Assembly: GCA_030151745.1 (NCBI GenBank)
Contig: JASLDA010000482.1
Coordinates: forward strand, 1-7,150
DNA from: Chitinophagaceae bacterium
Lineage (GTDB): Bacteria > Bacteroidota > Bacteroidia > Chitinophagales > Chitinophagaceae
Direction of reading: 5' to 3'
Length of the DNA: 7,150 bases
In this document: piece after piece, positions 1 through 5,356 of the stretch
How the letters are laid out: every line of letters begins with the position of its first letter
Position numbering within the stretch: the first letter of the stretch is position 1
Notes under the pieces: generated by a model
Told to the model about the DNA's origin: nothing
Databases searched by the model: none
Seen by the model: the letters and a program-made list of their open reading frames with translations, nothing else
Program-made: the position numbers and the translations under genes

Positions 1-1
1 A

Positions 2-1672
2 ATATATTTAAATTATCTCCAGAACCGAACGCAGGGTAAATTATACGCAGACAGCGCCCTTTGGTACGCAGAACGAAACGGGAATGGCTGGCTGAAATAC
101 GAAGCGTATAACTGCCTGGGTAACTACTACGTGAACATGAATGATAGCCTGGCATCGAGCTATCTTCTCAAGTCGCTTGAGCTGCAGCCGACCCCAGTGG
201 ATTCCCTTGTCTTTCTGAACACGCATATATTACTGGCTCTGATAGCCGATGAGCAGAAGAACTATGACGCTGCTTCTGATTTTTATGAACCCGTCATACA
301 GCATTTCGAAAAGCAGCCCCCTTCTACCTTTCAGGTTGTCACCTTCTCAAACGGTTTCGGCTTCGCAAACAAATCGACCAAGGAAGGGCGGGCCAGGGCG
401 AAACAATACCTGTTTAAAGCGAAGCGGGTCCTGGAAAGCCTGCATGACTCAAGCGCGGCCAGCCTGGTATACAGCAACCTGTCCGACTATTATGCGAACG
501 CTGCGAAGTACAACCTTCCCTATAAGGAAGATAGCGTGCTGTTCTTTGCGGAAAAAGCGATGGCCTATACTACACAGCCATTTAGCGACATAAAGCAGTC
601 TATTATAGCAGCCGCATCCATTTACCTGGATAAGGGTAATGTTGCCCAAGCCAGGCAAATTATGGATCGTATAGATGCGCTGCCCGATACCCCGGTTTTT
701 GAAAAAAAGCAAGTCGAAGCTGATTACTACTGGGTAATATACCAGCTATTAAAACGCGAGCAGAATACGGCCGGTGCGTTGGCTGCGTTGGAAAAAAAAG
801 AAAAGGCAGGAGAAGAGCTGAATAAAATGGAAAAGGATGAGCAGCTGCTCAATCACCAAAAAGAGCTCAGGCGGTTGGCCGCAGAAAAAACCATTGCCGC
901 CAAAAACAGCCTGATCGAAAAGCATCGCTTAGAAATCATTGGTCTCTCGGCCTTCAGTGCGCTATTAGCTGTATGCATTGCCGTATTGTACCTGTACTGG
1001 CGAAATAAGCGGATACTGGAGCGGGGAAGACTGATGGAGGCTCAGCAACTGCAGGCGTTCGAAAATCAGAAAAAGCTGTTTGAGGAACGTTCCCGTATCG
1101 CCGGTGAAATGCACGACGACCTGGGCAGTACGCTTACATCTACGATTATGGCGGTAGAGCTCATCAAGCACCAACCCAATGATGCCGCCCACATAGCTAT
1201 GATGAGCCGGTCGGCCCATCAGCTGAGCGACCAGATCAACGAGATTATCTGGAATATGAACGTCAAAAATGACACTTTGGAAAGCCTGAGCGATTATATA
1301 ATCCGCTTTGCGGCCGGCTTTCTTAAGGAGGCGAATATCCAGTTCTCCTGGGACGAAGACATGAAGAAACAACATGTGCCTGTAAGCGGTCACCAGAGAA
1401 GAGCTATCCATCTCTGTACAAAAGAACTGATCAATAATATCGTCAGGCACGCTGAAGCAACCGAAGTAGCAATCAGTCTTGCATACGGGAACGATATGCT
1501 TACTATCGACATTATGGATAATGGGCTCGGGTTGCAAGGAGCGAACCCGGCAAGTGCAGGTACAGGTAACGGCCTGCTTAACGTGAAAAGGAGAATGGAA
1601 TATCTGAAAGGAGATATAACGTGGAAAGAAGGTAACCCCGGAACACATGTTCGCCTTTGCGTGCCCCTATAG
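2..1672 (+). CDS. TPR-containing sensor histidine kinase (5' partial)
   Basis: Membrane-bound sensor kinase that should autophosphorylate on His and pass the phosphate to a response regulator. The frame is open from base 2, and the residues before the first ATG (131) look like more TPR helix (ADSALWYAERNG, YNCLGNYY), so the true start lies off the window. In order: alpha-helical TPR-like repeats (2 to about 740); a charged, probably coiled-coil stretch (about 790-930); one membrane helix (935-1000, IIGLSAFSALLAVCIAVLYL); a second linker helix; and a HisKA_3 dimerisation domain with RSRIAGEMHDDLGS, the phospho-acceptor His codon being 1112-1114. The HATPase_c domain follows, with N box ELINNIVRHAEA (from 1424), G1 box DNGLG (from 1517) and G2 box GTGNGLLNVKRRM (from about 1559). 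All key residues are present. The TPR part is probably periplasmic, with its signal peptide upstream. The likely partner is the convergent NarL-type regulator, by proximity only. Confidence 0.93.
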   Translation: MYLNYLQNRTQGKLYADSALWYAERNGNGWLKYEAYNCLGNYYVNMNDSLASSYLLKSLELQPTPVDSLVFLNTHILLALIADEQKNYDAASDFYEPVIQHFEKQPPSTFQVVTFSNGFGFANKSTKEGRARAKQYLFKAKRVLESLHDSSAASLVYSNLSDYYANAAKYNLPYKEDSVLFFAEKAMAYTTQPFSDIKQSIIAAASIYLDKGNVAQARQIMDRIDALPDTPVFEKKQVEADYYWVIYQLLKREQNTAGALAALEKKEKAGEELNKMEKDEQLLNHQKELRRLAAEKTIAAKNSLIEKHRLEIIGLSAFSALLAVCIAVLYLYWRNKRILERGRLMEAQQLQAFENQKKLFEERSRIAGEMHDDLGSTLTSTIMAVELIKHQPNDAAHIAMMSRSAHQLSDQINEIIWNMNVKNDTLESLSDYIIRFAAGFLKEANIQFSWDEDMKKQHVPVSGHQRRAIHLCTKELINNIVRHAEATEVAISLAYGNDMLTIDIMDNGLGLQGANPASAGTGNGLLNVKRRMEYLKGDITWKEGNPGTHVRLCVPL

Positions 1673-1694
1673 CCGGATACCTATTCCTCATATT

Positions 1695-1727
1695 AAAAGA
1701 CGCCGGACATCATATCCGGCGTCTTTT
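1695..1727. terminator. Bidirectional intrinsic terminator between convergent genes
   Basis: Perfect 13-bp inverted repeat (AAAAGACGCCGGA at 1695-1707 and its complement at 1715-1727) around a 7-base loop. The outer A/T pairs give a T-run on either strand, so the hairpin can end both the rightward kinase transcript (stop 22 bases before it) and the leftward regulator transcript (stop 20 bases from it). No second terminator is visible here. Confidence 0.9.
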
Positions 1728-1747
1728 AGCCTTTACGTGGTCCCATA

Positions 1748-2383
1748 TCAGTTCGCGTTCTTAAAATATTTATTCAAAGCCTCGGTTCGGTTATCGGCCT
1801 GCAGCTTCTTATATATATTGTAGATGTGCCACTTCATTGTTTTGATACTGATAAAGGACATGTCCGCAACTTCCTGGTAAGAATGCCCTTTGGACAATAG
1901 CTTCAGGATATCGTCTTCCTTGGCCGTGATGCGAAATTCCGATCTGGCTTCCTCATTTGTATTTTCCCGGGAAAGCGCGTTGAGGATCTTCCTGGCGATA
2001 CAGCTGCTCAAGGGCATTTCACCATTATTGAGCTCTTTAATCGCATCCAGGATCTGATACGGTTTGCTTCTCTTTACAACATAGCCGCCCGCCCCGGCTT
2101 TTAACGCCTCAAACACGCTTTCATCCTCTTCATGCATGGTGCACACCATGAACTTGACATCCGGTACTTTATCCTTAAGCTTAAGCATACACTCAATACC
2201 GCTTATGTCCGGCAGCCCGAGATCCATTAGAACGACATTGGGGCGTTTGGCAATAATTTCCTTCATAGCCTCATTACCGTTCCTGATGATCCCCAAACAC
2301 TTCAATTCGCTATCGCTGCTGACAATTGTATTCAAATATATCTGATGGTCCAATTGGTCTTCAACGATGAGTACAGTTATCAT
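1748..2383 (-). CDS. NarL/FixJ (LuxR-type) response regulator
   Basis: Cytoplasmic DNA-binding response regulator of 211 residues, normal length for the NarL/FixJ family. The receiver domain (about 1-120) has acidic residues E8 and D9 in VLIVEDQ, phospho-acceptor D54 in VLMDLGLPD, switch residue T82 in VCTMHEED and conserved K104 in YVVKRSKP. The C-terminal LuxR-type helix-turn-helix (about 152-206) begins ITAKEDDILKLLSKG and contains SIKTMKWHIYNIYKKL, where the recognition helix sits. All residues needed for phosphorylation are present, so it should be a phosphate-controlled transcription factor. The ATG at 2381-2383 directly precedes the first receiver strand. No Shine-Dalgarno sequence is seen, but a TAnnTTTG box lies 27 bases upstream. 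It faces the histidine kinase gene tail to tail, so the two are not one transcript; pairing is inferred from adjacency and matching families. Targets cannot be read from the sequence. Confidence 0.95.
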   Translation of the reverse strand: MITVLIVEDQLDHQIYLNTIVSSDSELKCLGIIRNGNEAMKEIIAKRPNVVLMDLGLPDISGIECMLKLKDKVPDVKFMVCTMHEEDESVFEALKAGAGGYVVKRSKPYQILDAIKELNNGEMPLSSCIARKILNALSRENTNEEARSEFRITAKEDDILKLLSKGHSYQEVADMSFISIKTMKWHIYNIYKKLQADNRTEALNKYFKNAN

Positions 2384-2788
2384 GCAATGATCGGTTTACC
2401 GTATCACCAACAAATTTATGGCCGAACTATCATGGTTTTCATCTGCTTGTGTCAATTGGCGAATGGCACTAATCGGCCGTGCCGTTTTATAACATGATCA
2501 AATAAGGAAATCGTAAAGCGCGGACTTGTGGATAAGGTATTCAATGAATTCGCGGCGGTGCGACGCAATTGACTTGCGCAGCCCAATTCAATAGCCCCAG
2601 GTACTTTCGGATAGAAGTGCCGTAGTTTCTGCTGCAGAATCGGTCAACATCCAAGAATAGCAATATAGCATCCTCCGTATCGACAGATACGCTCATCGAT
2701 GAGACGAGGAAGGATACTGCCTCTATTTTGAAATACTATTCCTGATAGAGCTCGGCGTACTCGCCAACGAAGAGTACACCAAATAAAA
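2384..2788. other. Intergenic stretch of about 400 bases without a recognisable gene
   Basis: Lies between the regulator start and the tRNA terminator. Its left end carries the regulator promoter. No frame on either strand gives a protein I recognise. The longest candidate is a 51-codon minus-strand reading (2541-2696), which is open upstream for only 13 more codons and has no family motif. The region contains a 5-bp-arm inverted repeat (GTATC-gaca-GATAC, 2677-2690), followed at once by the perfect palindrome CTCATCGATGAG (2692-2703). It could be regulatory DNA, eroded coding sequence or an island edge; I cannot tell which. Confidence 0.6.
2411..2418 (-). promoter_or_regulatory. Bacteroidota -7 promoter box for the response regulator
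   Basis: Read on the minus strand this is TAAATTTG, an exact match to the Bacteroidota -7 consensus TAnnTTTG, 27 bases before the regulator ATG. That would leave a 5' leader of roughly 20 bases. No convincing TTTG -33 element is seen at the usual distance of about 19 bases. Confidence 0.5.
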
Positions 2789-2819
2789 AACCCCTATAAA
2801 TCAATGATCTATAGGGGTT
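2785..2819 (-). terminator. Intrinsic terminator of the tRNA-Leu gene
   Basis: On the minus strand a 10-bp perfect stem (AACCCCTATA and its complement; 2810-2819 and 2789-2798) with an 11-base loop is followed by an unbroken T-run (plus-strand A's at 2785-2790). It begins 4 bases after the tRNA 3' end, as expected for a single-gene tRNA transcript. Confidence 0.9.
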
Positions 2820-2823
2820 GAAG

Positions 2824-2907
2824 TGCCCAGGACTGGACTCGAACCAGCACACCCGTGAAGGCGCTGCGACCTGAACACAGTGCGTCTACCAATTTCGCCA
2901 CCTGGGC
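2824..2907 (-). tRNA. trnL: tRNA-Leu, anticodon CAG
   Basis: An 84-nucleotide class II tRNA read on the minus strand. Acceptor arms GCCCAGG and CCTGGGC pair over all 7 bp, with discriminator A. The D arm contains AAATTGGTAGA. The anticodon stem CTGTG/CGCAG encloses the loop TTCAGGT, giving anticodon CAG, which reads CUG leucine codons. A 15-base variable region with a small stem (CGCC/GGTG) is typical of tRNA-Leu. The T arm GCTGG-TTCGAGT-CCAGT has the standard loop. CCA is not encoded: the bases after the discriminator are CTT. A promoter lies upstream and a strong terminator downstream, so it is probably a single-gene unit. Its 3' end faces the G+C-poorer left part of the window. Confidence 0.97.
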
Positions 2908-2933
2908 AGGTGTTTTGTTCAGATTTACAAGCT

Positions 2934-2947
2934 GTTAGCGTGCTAAC
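2934..2947. repeat. Short inverted repeat in the tRNA leader
   Basis: GTTAGC-gt-GCTAAC is a perfect 6-bp inverted repeat between the tRNA promoter and the mature tRNA 5' end. With a 2-base centre it is better suited to a protein-binding dyad than to an RNA hairpin. Its function is unknown. Confidence 0.4.
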
Positions 2948-2985
2948 CTCTTGTGTTTCAGGTCGTTTTAAGAACGTTGGGAGTG

Positions 2986-3016
2986 CAAAGATACACGGCG
3001 TTTCCATTCCGCCAAA
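2986..3016 (-). promoter_or_regulatory. Promoter of tRNA-Leu (-33 TTTG, -7 TATCTTTG)
   Basis: On the minus strand TTTG (3013-3016) is followed by a 19-base spacer and TATCTTTG (2986-2993). Both elements match the Bacteroidota primary-sigma consensus TTTG / TAnnTTTG exactly. Transcription should begin near 2980, giving a leader of about 70 bases to be removed by RNase P. The -33 box starts 8 bases after the stop of the LuxE-like gene on the same strand. Confidence 0.8.
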
Positions 3017-3023
3017 TTTTTTT

Positions 3024-4019
3024 TCAAAAAAGCGTCATCAGGCTACAGCCTCTCAAGGCTGTATGATCCATCCGGCCCAGCACCTCGAAGCTTCCGTCGG
3101 CATATACGGTGCCCAGGTCTTCCGTGGCGATGAACGCGCAGCTGTGCACGTTCGCCAGGTCGATGACGTTCAGGACGCCGCTGCCGGAGGTCGAGACGTC
3201 CAGCGGATCGTTGATGTCGCGCACCAGCACGCGCATGCTGAAGGCCGGCGTCAGCAGCCCGTCCTGCCTGCCGTACGCCTGGGACAGCAGCTCCGTCATC
3301 CCGTATTCGGTGGCGACTGCGGGCAGGTTCCAGCGGGACTTCAGGAACTCGTGCACCTGCGCCCTCGTCCATTCCTCGCGCCGCCCTTTCATCCCGCCTG
3401 TCTCCATCACCGTCACGCCGGACAGGTCCATAGGGAAAGCTTCCGCGAAATCCAGCAGCGCAAACGTGACACCCAGCAGCAGCACCCGCTTCCCCGCGGC
3501 CTGCAGGCGCTCCAGCTTTTCCGCCAGGACGTCCAGCTCATTCAGGTAGAATCCCGACTCAGGGCCGGCGCCCGACCGCATCATGGTCTGGGCCATATGC
3601 ACCAGGCTCGCCGTCTTCCGCTCCAGGTAGGATGGCAGCAAGGCGAGAATGGTCCATTCGGAAAGCGGGCCGAAAGCGGCCTCAAACCCCTGGATAAGCG
3701 CGCGCTGGTACAACTCGGCGTTCCGTACGAAGTGCCGGCTCGGCAGATCTCCGGTCGTCCGGCTGCTTTCGAACAACAGCTCGTGATCTGTTCCCGGTCC
3801 CGTGAGCACCTGGTGCGTTTTGAAGAAGCCGATCGGCAGAAAGGGTATCTGCGTTGCGTCACGCACCGCTTCCGGTCTCACCCGGAGCAGGTCCGTATAT
3901 TGCCGGTAAAGCGGGTTCCGGTCATACTGGTAGCGGAACAGCTCCAGGACCAGATCCTCCGCCGCCGCGGTCTGCAGCAGCCCGAGATATTCGACCGGCG
4001 GTATTTTAAACTGCGACAC
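3024..4019 (-). CDS. LuxE-family acyl-protein synthetase-like / acyltransferase
   Basis: A 331-residue member of the LuxE acyl-protein synthetase family, related to adenylate-forming enzymes that activate a carboxylic acid with ATP and pass it to a thiol. Visible blocks: LFRYQYDRNPLYRQY (27-41), IPFLPIGFFKTHQV (58-71), the nucleotide-binding SSRTTG (85-90), ILALLPSYLER (124-134), METGGMKGRREE (205-216), EYGMTELLSQAYG (238-250), DLGT (301-304) and C-terminal GRMDHTALRGCSLM (315-328). C325, near the end, is where Vibrio LuxE carries its acylated Cys. Oddity: the usual SSGTTG glycine is Arg87. The start is GTG (4017-4019), because no in-frame ATG or TTG exists back to the upstream stop at 4092-4094. 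No luxC, luxD or luciferase genes are present, so light production is not implied; the substrate is unknown. No signal peptide is seen, so it is probably cytoplasmic. It diverges from the lipoprotein gene with 20 bases between starts. Confidence 0.9.
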   Translation of the reverse strand: MSQFKIPPVEYLGLLQTAAAEDLVLELFRYQYDRNPLYRQYTDLLRVRPEAVRDATQIPFLPIGFFKTHQVLTGPGTDHELLFESSRTTGDLPSRHFVRNAELYQRALIQGFEAAFGPLSEWTILALLPSYLERKTASLVHMAQTMMRSGAGPESGFYLNELDVLAEKLERLQAAGKRVLLLGVTFALLDFAEAFPMDLSGVTVMETGGMKGRREEWTRAQVHEFLKSRWNLPAVATEYGMTELLSQAYGRQDGLLTPAFSMRVLVRDINDPLDVSTSGSGVLNVIDLANVHSCAFIATEDLGTVYADGSFEVLGRMDHTALRGCSLMTLF

Positions 4020-4026
4020 TTTTGGA

Positions 4027-4034
4027 TAACTTTG
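4027..4034 (+). promoter_or_regulatory. -7 promoter box for the lipoprotein gene
   Basis: TAACTTTG matches the Bacteroidota TAnnTTTG consensus and ends 5 bases before the ATG at 4040. A TTTT at 4004-4007 is in the -33 position (19-base spacer), one base off TTTG. Transcription would start at or within a few bases of the ATG, which suggests a leaderless or nearly leaderless mRNA. The box lies 8 bases from the divergent GTG start, so its -33 region is inside that coding sequence. Confidence 0.6.
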
Positions 4035-4039
4035 AGAAC

Positions 4040-4519
4040 ATGAAAGTATGGTCCCGGCTCCTGCTTTGCACGCTGTGCATCTTCTGCATATTTAGCTGCA
4101 AGAAATCCAGCAATTCTCCTATTCCCTTTTTATCCCTGATCCGGCTTTCCCCGGACACCGTAAAAATCGGCACCCTCACGGATACGGTCTATGTCACGTT
4201 TCACTTTTCCGATGGCGACGGAGACCTGGGGAACGATCCGGCACGGGGCGAGTACGATATCTACATGGCCGACAACCGGGGCGCGGACCTGGATACGCTG
4301 CGGTTCCTTTTCCCTGAGATTCCGGCCGACGCCATCGACCCCGTAGACGGCATAAAAGGCGAAGGCTCGCTGGCCGTCGGCGGAAGCCTGATCCGGCTCC
4401 GCAGCGACACCCTGCATCAGAACAACGGCGATACGGTACGCTACCGCATGTGGATCCGCGACCGCGCGGGGAACAACAGCAACCTTGTCGATCTTCCCCC
4501 TGTCTATATCCGGCCTTAA
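4040..4519 (+). CDS. Small Bacteroidota lipoprotein, function unknown
   Basis: A 159-residue predicted lipoprotein. The N-terminus is MKVWSR, a hydrophobic stretch (7-19) and IFSC with C20 as the likely lipidated cysteine, followed by KKSS. The mature part is probably a beta-rich domain. It has an acidic FSDGDGDLGND motif (56-66), resembling Ca-binding Asp/Gly loops, and a C-terminal WIRDRAGNNSN (138-148), a pairing I associate with short Bacteroidota lipoproteins of unknown role. ATG at 4040 is preferred over the TTG at 4022 because it directly precedes the signal peptide and sits 5 bases after a TAnnTTTG box. It diverges from the LuxE-like gene and converges on the deacetylase gene, with 35 bases between their stop codons and no clear terminator between them. 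Lys at +2 would not act as the inner-membrane retention Asp of E. coli; exact placement in the envelope is unknown. No enzymatic motif is seen. Confidence 0.85.
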   Translation: MKVWSRLLLCTLCIFCIFSCKKSSNSPIPFLSLIRLSPDTVKIGTLTDTVYVTFHFSDGDGDLGNDPARGEYDIYMADNRGADLDTLRFLFPEIPADAIDPVDGIKGEGSLAVGGSLIRLRSDTLHQNNGDTVRYRMWIRDRAGNNSNLVDLPPVYIRP

Positions 4520-4554
4520 GCCTTGCATGGCCTCGGTTCCGGCCGGGCGCGGCG

Positions 4555-5307
4555 CTAGAAGGGCTTCAGCTTGCCCTTGCGCAGCTTGATCTTGAAATCC
4601 TCCAGCGTATCCTCCCCGCGGATATCGATACGCTTCAGTTCGTACAGATCCAGGGCTGGCGCAGGCTGCGGCTTATTGCCGATCCGGAACGCGCCTTCGA
4701 TACCGAAATTGCTCATCCAGGCCTTCAGCACCTGGAATTCCAGCTTGTCCTTGGGCCTGGCGCCATAGGGATAGGCCAGGACCTTGGCGAAGGGAATTCC
4801 CGCTGCCTCGAATGTATCCACGCTGCTGCGCAGCGCCTTTTCGATCGCATCCAGTCCGGCCTCCGAGAAATTCTCGTGCCTGTAGCCATGCAGCCCGAGC
4901 CGGACATGCTTGCCGGCAATGCGGCGGAGCTCATCCGCGCCCATCTTGCGCGCAGGCCCCGAGCCGGCATCGAGCGGGTATGATCCGTCGATCGTACCGG
5001 CAATTATGAAGATCGTGGCTTCCCAGCCGAACTCTTCCAGGAGGGGCAGCACATGCTCGAGGTTATTGTAGTAACCGTCGTCGAAAGTCAGCACGAAGGC
5101 CTTCTCGGGAGCCTGGCTTTCCGCCCGCATGATCTCCAGGAACCGGTCCATGCCGAGGCATTCGTAGCCTTCGCTGCGCAGGTATTCCCATTGAGCCCGC
5201 AGGGTCTGCGGCGTGACGGTAAGGCCGTCCTGCAGGTTCGGCCAGACCCGGTGATACATCAGCACCGGGATACCCTTAAGGGCAGGAAGGAGCCAGGAAA
5301 GCTTCAT
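4555..5307 (-). CDS. Polysaccharide deacetylase (NodB homology domain)
   Basis: A 250-residue carbohydrate esterase family 4-type protein, expected to remove N-acetyl groups from an amino sugar in a cell-surface or precursor glycan. Motifs: PVLMYHRV (14-21); motif 1 LTFDDGYYNN (73-82), with D76 the probable base and D77 a metal ligand; motif 2 LHGYRHENF (139-147), with metal ligands H140 and H144 but Gly where Ser/Thr is usual after the first His; motif 3 AYPYGARPKDK (178-188). The frame stays open upstream to an ATG at 5416-5418, but that would overlap the divergent glycosyltransferase by 62 bases. The ATG at 5305-5307 (MKLSW) is preferred: it leaves a 49-base divergent gap and lies 4 bases after a near -7 box. 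No clear signal peptide is seen, so it is probably cytoplasmic or membrane-associated. Next to a LPS-core-type glycosyltransferase, a role in surface glycan synthesis is inferred; the substrate is not determinable. Confidence 0.92.
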   Translation of the reverse strand: MKLSWLLPALKGIPVLMYHRVWPNLQDGLTVTPQTLRAQWEYLRSEGYECLGMDRFLEIMRAESQAPEKAFVLTFDDGYYNNLEHVLPLLEEFGWEATIFIIAGTIDGSYPLDAGSGPARKMGADELRRIAGKHVRLGLHGYRHENFSEAGLDAIEKALRSSVDTFEAAGIPFAKVLAYPYGARPKDKLEFQVLKAWMSNFGIEGAFRIGNKPQPAPALDLYELKRIDIRGEDTLEDFKIKLRKGKLKPF

Positions 5308-5311
5308 AGCG

Positions 5312-5319
5312 CGAAGGTA
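5312..5319 (-). promoter_or_regulatory. Possible -7 box for the deacetylase gene
   Basis: On the minus strand this reads TACCTTCG, one base off TAnnTTTG, ending 4 bases before the ATG at 5305-5307. It supports the short start and a leaderless or nearly leaderless transcript. No -33 match is seen, so confidence is modest. Confidence 0.35.
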
Positions 5320-5343
5320 CAGGGCCGAACCGCTGCCGGCAGC

Positions 5344-5351
5344 TAATTTTG
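5344..5351 (+). promoter_or_regulatory. -7 promoter box for the glycosyltransferase gene
   Basis: TAATTTTG is an exact TAnnTTTG match ending 5 bases before the ATG at 5357, the same spacing as for the lipoprotein gene. The TTTG -33 element is not apparent at the usual distance. Transcription would begin about at the start codon. Confidence 0.5.
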
Positions 5352-5356
5352 CGCGC

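Noticed and set aside
965..1648. 227-codon minus-strand reading frame opposite the histidine kinase
   Set aside because: It lies wholly antisense to the conserved HisKA_3 and HATPase_c coding region and has no recognisable motifs.
2541..2696. 51-codon minus-strand reading frame in the gene-free stretch
   Set aside because: Too short, unrecognised, without a TAnnTTTG box or ribosome binding site. An upstream in-frame stop lies at 2736-2738. Possible debris but not supportable as a gene.
2593..2834. Possible att-like direct repeat: AGCCCCAGGTACT (2593-2605) against the tRNA 3' end AGTGCCCAGGACT (2822-2834)
   Set aside because: Only CCCAGG plus ACT matches, with mismatches and a one-base shift; this is well within chance for a few hundred bases.
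2801..3007. 68-codon minus-strand reading frame across the tRNA-Leu gene
   Set aside because: Most of it is the tRNA and its leader read as codons (the familiar GGEIGRR...GSSPVLGT pattern), and its start lies beside the tRNA promoter. It is not a gene.
3024..4019. Bioluminescence (lux) operon
   Set aside because: Only a LuxE-like protein is present; no luciferase, reductase or thioesterase genes are in the window. Stand-alone LuxE-like genes are known in non-luminous bacteria.
2880..4043. 387-codon plus-strand reading frame opposite the LuxE-like gene
   Set aside because: It begins inside the tRNA, is rich in Arg, Gln, His and Pro as expected for the complement of a G+C-rich gene, and matches no family, while the minus-strand protein is a clear family member.
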